From Clostridia bacterium (GTDB lineage: Bacteria; Bacillota; Clostridia; UBA1381): DNA of 64,000 nt. This document shows positions 60,399 to 64,000 of this stretch, piece by piece. The stretch covers positions 7,261 to 71,260 of the forward strand of contig CAAEKO010000012.1 of assembly GCA_900756545.1 (NCBI GenBank), read 5' to 3'. The first letter of the stretch is position 1; each line of letters starts with the position of its first letter. Under the pieces are notes generated by a model that searched no databases, was not told where the DNA came from, and saw only the letters and a list, made by a program, of their open reading frames with translations. A program made the position numbers and the translations under genes.

Positions 60399-60773
60399 AT
60401 GAAAATAAAAGAATCAGCAGAAAATTATCTTGAAGCAATATTAATGCTGAAAAACAAAAATGGATATGTACGCAGTATTGATATTGCAAATCAGCTCAAT
60501 TTTACTAAACCAAGCGTATCCGTCGCAATGAAATCCTTCCGGGAAGAAGGCTATATTACAGTTGACGCTGACGGCGGCATATCACTGACAGAAAAAGGAC
60601 TTGAAATTGCCGAAAAAATATACGAGCGCCATCAGATTATTGCCAAAGCTCTTATGGCGCTGGGTGTTGACGAGGAAACCGCCTATGAAGACAGCTGTAA
60701 GATTGAGCATGATATCAGCAACATCAGCTTTGAGAAAATTAAAGAGCATCTGACTGCTCACGGTATATTCTGA
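60399..60773 (+). CDS. DtxR/MntR family metal-dependent regulator
   Basis: A 124-residue member of the iron/manganese-dependent repressors. The N-terminal winged helix (about 5-65, SIDIANQLNFTKPSVSVAMK near 26) is followed by the dimerisation and metal domain, with candidate ligands in IYERHQIIAKAL near 75 and SCKIEHDISNIS near 98. It lacks the SH3-like third domain of DtxR, as MntR does. The ATG at 60399 follows AAAGG. It is alone, with its own promoter and terminator, so its targets lie elsewhere; ferritin at 45.9 kb is one to test. Confidence 0.85.
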   Translation: MKIKESAENYLEAILMLKNKNGYVRSIDIANQLNFTKPSVSVAMKSFREEGYITVDADGGISLTEKGLEIAEKIYERHQIIAKALMALGVDEETAYEDSCKIEHDISNISFEKIKEHLTAHGIF

Positions 60774-60777
60774 TTAT

Positions 60778-60809
60778 AAAACAGGCGTCCAGACCGGACG
60801 CCTGTTTTA
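60778..60809 (+). terminator. Terminator of the MntR/DtxR-type gene
   Basis: Arms AAACAGGCGTCC and GGACGCCTGTTT around a five-base loop, followed by T residues. Confidence 0.88.
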
Positions 60810-60898
60810 TGAATTGATTCTGCTAATTTATATCCCTATTCCAGCTTATATTCTGAATTTCTTCATTCTTCAGAAAATTTTATTTTTCAAAATATCAT

Positions 60899-61699
60899 TT
60901 ATATGCTTTCGCTATATCTATACGGAGTTCCAATAAAGCCTACTTGCTTGAAGTCTTCAGCATTATGCCGTATGATATAATCAATATATGATGTGACCAT
61001 ACGCGCTGTAAGAATATATCCGCAAGGATTCATATGCCCGCCCAGATAAAATTGTTTTTTGAACTGACTATCATATACGGGGGCATAGCGGCGCAAATCA
61101 AGCACATATGTATTTGAAAAAAGCTTCGCTAAATCATACAGCAGGGCAGCGTGGGCATCTCCCGCCAAATTCATTTCTTCCGTACGGTTTTCTTCACGCG
61201 GCATCGTCATTAAGAAGAATTTTGCATCCGGCTGAATCTTTTTCAACCTTTGAATAATCTGGCCGTAATAACCTGCAAATGTAGGCTTATTATGACGGTA
61301 ATCCGCCAAATCAATATCATTCACCGAGCCAGGCTCTTGCTGCTGATTATAGACGTCATTCACGCCAAGCGCTATAATATATGCCTGGCATGCCTTGTCC
61401 GCCGCCCAAAAATCATTCTCATCGGCAAAGCTTTCGCAATATTCCTTTGCCGTCATCCCGCCGCGTGAAAAATTATAGACCTTACTGCCGGCCATGCGCG
61501 CCATATATTGTCCCCAGGAATACTCGAAATAGTCATGATATCCTTTTTCCCCTTTTTCGTTGAGGGATTCAAATTCGCCCGATGACAAGCTGTCGCCTAC
61601 ACAGCCGATTGTCCTGAAAATACCGCAGAATCCTCCGTCTGTAACAAGCTGATCCAATGGATTTTCAACACCGTTTCCTAAAAAATAGTTAATGTCCAT
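60899..61699 (-). CDS. SGNH/GDSL hydrolase family protein
   Basis: A 266-residue SGNH protein without signal peptide. The nucleophile block is TIGCVGDSLSSGEFE near residue 32, an oxyanion glycine in NFSRGGMTAKEY near 80, and asparagine in ALGVNDVYNQQ near 112. The C-terminal histidine lies in LGGHMNPCGY, where the aspartate usually three residues before it is replaced by leucine, so the triad differs from the norm. The ATG at 61699 follows AGGAGG. It follows another SGNH gene on the same strand after 86 bases; the two may share a transcript. Substrate unknown. Confidence 0.75.
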   Translation of the reverse strand: MDINYFLGNGVENPLDQLVTDGGFCGIFRTIGCVGDSLSSGEFESLNEKGEKGYHDYFEYSWGQYMARMAGSKVYNFSRGGMTAKEYCESFADENDFWAADKACQAYIIALGVNDVYNQQQEPGSVNDIDLADYRHNKPTFAGYYGQIIQRLKKIQPDAKFFLMTMPREENRTEEMNLAGDAHAALLYDLAKLFSNTYVLDLRRYAPVYDSQFKKQFYLGGHMNPCGYILTARMVTSYIDYIIRHNAEDFKQVGFIGTPYRYSESI

Positions 61700-61785
61700 T
61701 ATTATTACCTCCTGGTTCTATTTATTAACAGAAATAGATTAATGTGTATCCTATTCAAGTTTGGACAAAAAAATATCGTTGATAA

Positions 61786-62913
61786 TCACAGTATCCTATA
61801 TTCCTGAATTTTTTTAAATAAAGCGTCAGCCCATATTTCACACCCATCTTCATTGGGATGTCCGCCATATATTGCATCTGATGGCATTTCCTTTTTGCCA
61901 AGAAACTGGGTGTTATCAAAAATAAAGTCCGCCTTATCCTTCAACTCCGTTAAAATATATAAATTTATTCTTTCCCACTTTTTAATATTTGGGCCTCGAT
62001 AATTAAACGGTGGTATTGTCTGAATAATAACCTTTTTGCCTTCATTCTTTAAAGCCTTAACAATATATGTCAAATCTGCTTTTATTTGTTCTTCGGCTTG
62101 CCCTCTTAAAATATCATTCACACCGTAGCATACAAAAACTATATCATTCTGCTTAGCTTTGTACAACCAAGACCCATCAGAAGCCGCATCATTTGCTCTG
62201 CCATATCCAATCCCTAAATTCCAATATGAATAATCACTTCCTAATTTTTCAGAAAAAACTGCATTCCAATGCAAATATGAATTTGGTGTCGTTCCAATTC
62301 CCTGAGTGATAGAATCCCCCAAATATGCAATTCTTCCCCTCGTCTTTCTGTCACATCCAATCATACCAGCAAAAGGCATAAATTTAGAATATTCCCATTT
62401 TTCTCCTTGTTTCACAAAAACGGGAAGCAGAGATTCTTCGTGATATGGAATCATTTTCCCCGAAAAAGTTATTTCAAGACAAAGGTATTCGTCCTTTTTA
62501 AATTCTAACTTTACAGGATCGGATGAGAAAAACTCTCCTGGCATTACTTCTTTTGATTTTTGACCATTAAAAGTAATGTTTATAAGATCGGTAACGACAA
62601 TGTCGGAAATTTTATTGTCATCATCCATAACCAATTTGGTAAGATCTTTAGTTGTATTGAACCATTTACATTTTCCTATTTTAAAACTATGAATAGTCCA
62701 TTCGTCACAAATTAAATTTTTATGGCTTATCGAACCATCTGCATAGGTGCTATCTATTATATTCGAAAACAGAATCGAGTAATTATATTCACCGCCTACC
62801 GATATTTTATAAAACACGCGTCCAGTGCGTATTTCGTTTTCATTCATTTTAAAATGCAATTGATTACCGCTGCCGGCATATGTATTTGATGTAAAATCTT
62901 CGAAATACTTCAC
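61786..62913 (-). CDS. SGNH/GDSL hydrolase, two-domain
   Basis: A 375-residue protein. The N-terminal half (about 1-190) is a beta-rich domain; the SGNH domain follows with GRIAYLGDSITQGIGTTP near 200, FVCYGVNDILRGQ near 262, and the histidine in YGGHPNEDGCEIW near 350, again without aspartate at the usual position. Translation starts at a GTG (62913), six bases after GGAGG; the upstream ATG overlaps this site and is rejected. It is more AT-rich than its neighbours, which may point to separate acquisition. A consensus promoter lies upstream. Confidence 0.75.
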   Translation of the reverse strand: MKYFEDFTSNTYAGSGNQLHFKMNENEIRTGRVFYKISVGGEYNYSILFSNIIDSTYADGSISHKNLICDEWTIHSFKIGKCKWFNTTKDLTKLVMDDDNKISDIVVTDLINITFNGQKSKEVMPGEFFSSDPVKLEFKKDEYLCLEITFSGKMIPYHEESLLPVFVKQGEKWEYSKFMPFAGMIGCDRKTRGRIAYLGDSITQGIGTTPNSYLHWNAVFSEKLGSDYSYWNLGIGYGRANDAASDGSWLYKAKQNDIVFVCYGVNDILRGQAEEQIKADLTYIVKALKNEGKKVIIQTIPPFNYRGPNIKKWERINLYILTELKDKADFIFDNTQFLGKKEMPSDAIYGGHPNEDGCEIWADALFKKIQEYRIL

Positions 62914-62985
62914 AGTAAACCTCCATATTTTTAACATTCAACATATAATGTTTTAAGATTCCTGAACCATTTGAGTTTTTAAAGT

Positions 62986-63014
62986 ATTATATCATGTAAT
63001 ACAACTTTTTTCAA
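62986..63014 (-). promoter_or_regulatory. Promoter of the two SGNH genes
   Basis: On the minus strand TTGAAA and TATAAT are separated by exactly 17 bases. The rest of 62914-63190 is AT-rich and shows no gene. Confidence 0.75.
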
Positions 63015-63191
63015 TATTTGCATTGTTTTTGGCATAACACAAAAAGCGGTTTACTTTAATTTGATAAAAGTTTCTGCTTGAAATATGAAAACGCCATGAA
63101 TGCTGTTTTTGCACTTAACAAGTGTATGTATGGCTCTCCCGAAAACTTTTCTTAAAAAACCGCCTTAAATATAGCGGTTTTGAGAATAAAA

Positions 63192-63226
63192 TAGAACCGT
63201 AACTTTGTATCAAAATTACGGTTCTT
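63192..63226 (-). terminator. Terminator of tRNA-Val
   Basis: Arms AGAACCGTAA and TTACGGTTCT, followed on the minus strand by ATTTTATT, directly after the tRNA 3' end. Confidence 0.8.
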
Positions 63227-63229
63227 ATT

Positions 63230-63306
63230 TGGTGGAGACGACAGGAATCGAACCTGTGACCTCTTGCATGTCAAGCAAGCACTCTAACCAACTGAGCTAC
63301 GCCTCC
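63230..63306 (-). tRNA. tRNA-Val (anticodon GAC)
   Basis: The minus strand folds as a complete 77-base tRNA: acceptor GGAGGCG/CGTCTCC with one G-T pair, D arm GCTC...GAGT, anticodon stem CTTGC/GCAAG with loop TTGACAT giving anticodon GAC, T arm with GGTTCGATTCC, and an encoded CCA end. GAC decodes GUC. It stands alone, with its own promoter and terminator. Confidence 0.95.
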
Positions 63307-63360
63307 GAAAAAAGGGGATGCAATTATGTATTTATATCCAAATACACTCACCTGGCTCCT

Positions 63361-63389
63361 ATCATACCAATTTTTGCAGAAAAAGTCAA
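63361..63389 (-). promoter_or_regulatory. Promoter of tRNA-Val
   Basis: On the minus strand TTGACT and TATGAT are separated by exactly 17 bases, about 55 bases upstream of the tRNA. Confidence 0.7.
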
Positions 63390-63499
63390 TAGCTTTTTTT
63401 ATTATTTATAAAAGTTTCTGTCTTCTGCTTTTCAAACCCTGATGGGCATGTTTTATGCCGTCCTACAGATTTTATCAACTTTTTGATGCGCCGCATATG

Positions 63500-64000
63500 T
63501 TATAAACTCATTTCTACAAAACAATACTCTTCATTCCATGCTTTCTCCGGACTGCTATGCCATACGCAAGCCTCTTTGAAGAAGGATGACGGACCGGCAA
63601 AATAGGTTTCCCCCTCCTGTAAATGATGGGGGCCCATCATGTTCCGAAGGTTATTGTAAATTGTCAGCCGGATAACATTATCTCCTTTTTGCAGATATGG
63701 CATTATATCCACCTCAGTCGGATTCCACAAAACCACTCCCGCATCGTGCCCATTGACATTGACCCGGACAGCGTTGATTCCTTTCTTATCCAGTACAAGC
63801 TTATAGTCAGTATCCGCCAGCCACATTTTTTTCTCTAAAACCAATTCCCCCGCAAAGAATAAAAATCCCTGCTGTTCCATGTGCTTTAAGCGAATTTGTT
63901 TTTGCGGCGCATCCAGTACAAATCCGCCTTTATAACGGAATGCATTTTTGTCCAGCGGTGTTACCGTTCCTTCTATGGGTACGCTGAATGGGCCGGTCAG
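63500..64000 (-). CDS. Glycoside hydrolase, C-terminal fragment (GH2/GH106-like galactose-binding fold)
   Basis: The frame is open from the stop at 63500 to the window end, so 166 C-terminal residues of a larger protein are visible. The segment VRVNVNGHDAGVVLWNPTEV, then DIMPYLQKGDNVIRLTIYN, is the jelly-roll pattern found at the ends of rhamnosidases and other GH2-like enzymes, where NG..AG...W.P...D is conserved. The catalytic part lies outside the window, so family and substrate cannot be named. The last residues (SSPEKAWNEEYCFVEMSL) look complete. It continues the run of carbohydrate genes seen from 54.6 kb. Confidence 0.6.
   Translation of the reverse strand: MTGPFSVPIEGTVTPLDKNAFRYKGGFVLDAPQKQIRLKHMEQQGFLFFAGELVLEKKMWLADTDYKLVLDKKGINAVRVNVNGHDAGVVLWNPTEVDIMPYLQKGDNVIRLTIYNNLRNMMGPHHLQEGETYFAGPSSFFKEACVWHSSPEKAWNEEYCFVEMSL

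Noticed and set aside
63205..63411. 68-codon open frame across tRNA-Val
   Set aside because: It is an artefact of the tRNA sequence, which folds completely on the other strand.
1..64000. CRISPR arrays, prophage genes, insertion sequences and rRNA
   Set aside because: Looked for on both strands; no repeat-spacer pattern, integrase, transposase, phage structural gene or rRNA segment was seen.

Overview
The window comes from a spore-forming, low-to-moderate GC Firmicute of class Clostridia, most likely a gut or faecal anaerobe. Evidence for spores is a germination protease (gpr) preceded by a SigF-like promoter and a CwlD-type cortex amidase preceded by a SigE-like promoter. Fatty-acid genes in the fapR-plsX-fabHKDG-acpP-fabF order, FabK as the only enoyl reductase seen, AGGAGG-type ribosome sites and many TTGACA/17/TATAAT promoters all fit. 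I cannot name the genus. Most genes lie on the minus strand. No CRISPR array, insertion sequence, prophage or rRNA was seen; there is one tRNA (Val, GAC).

Layout. 1-7 kb: thpR fragment, serA and serC (serine synthesis), cwlD, an SGNH esterase and pckG. 7.2-11.6 kb: a DUF6062 protein, the M16 pair yfmF/yfmH, and gpr. 11.7-25.2 kb: one long minus-strand run from fapR through fatty-acid synthesis into rnc, a radical-SAM gene, smc, ftsY and a DUF1294 gene, headed by a consensus promoter and a FapR-like operator. 25.3-28.4 kb: nifU/nifS and, divergently, tmcAL. 28.6-31.3 kb: a 901-residue secreted protein of unknown role. 31.4-36.3 kb: rdgB-DUF6106-acpS-nnrD-alr followed by a MazEF-type pair. 36.6-38.9 kb: GH29 fucosidase and a divergent AraC regulator. 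38.9-42.3 kb: ftsZ, ftsQ/divIB and murA. 42.4-45.7 kb: ahcY-like and mtaD-like genes overlapping by 4 nt, and a membrane protein. 45.8-47.2 kb: ferritin, then an ORF-poor stretch holding two tandem candidate non-coding RNAs. 47.2-50.2 kb: PHP phosphoesterase, GH4 alpha-galactosidase and a divergent AraC regulator. 50.2-53.9 kb: polysaccharide deacetylase, a zinc-ribbon membrane protein, pyrE, a SigB-family sigma factor and a single-pass membrane protein. 53.9-54.6 kb: decayed remnants. 54.6-60.1 kb: an AraC-controlled operon of an AraA/fucose-isomerase-like enzyme, an SGNH esterase and a large glycosidase-like protein of no family I recognise. 60.1-64 kb: a histidine-kinase remnant, an MntR/DtxR regulator, two more SGNH hydrolases, tRNA-Val and the C-terminal end of another glycosidase.

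Three themes recur. First, each of the three AraC regulators is divergent from a glycan gene set, and each intergenic region carries a direct repeat with exactly 21 bp spacing next to the target gene's promoter. Second, sporulation sigma-factor promoters can be read directly upstream of cwlD and gpr. Third, core lipid, envelope and chromosome genes are packed into long translationally coupled operons. The items most worth following are the two candidate RNAs at 46.57-47.2 kb and the uncharacterised sugar operon at 54.6-59.1 kb.
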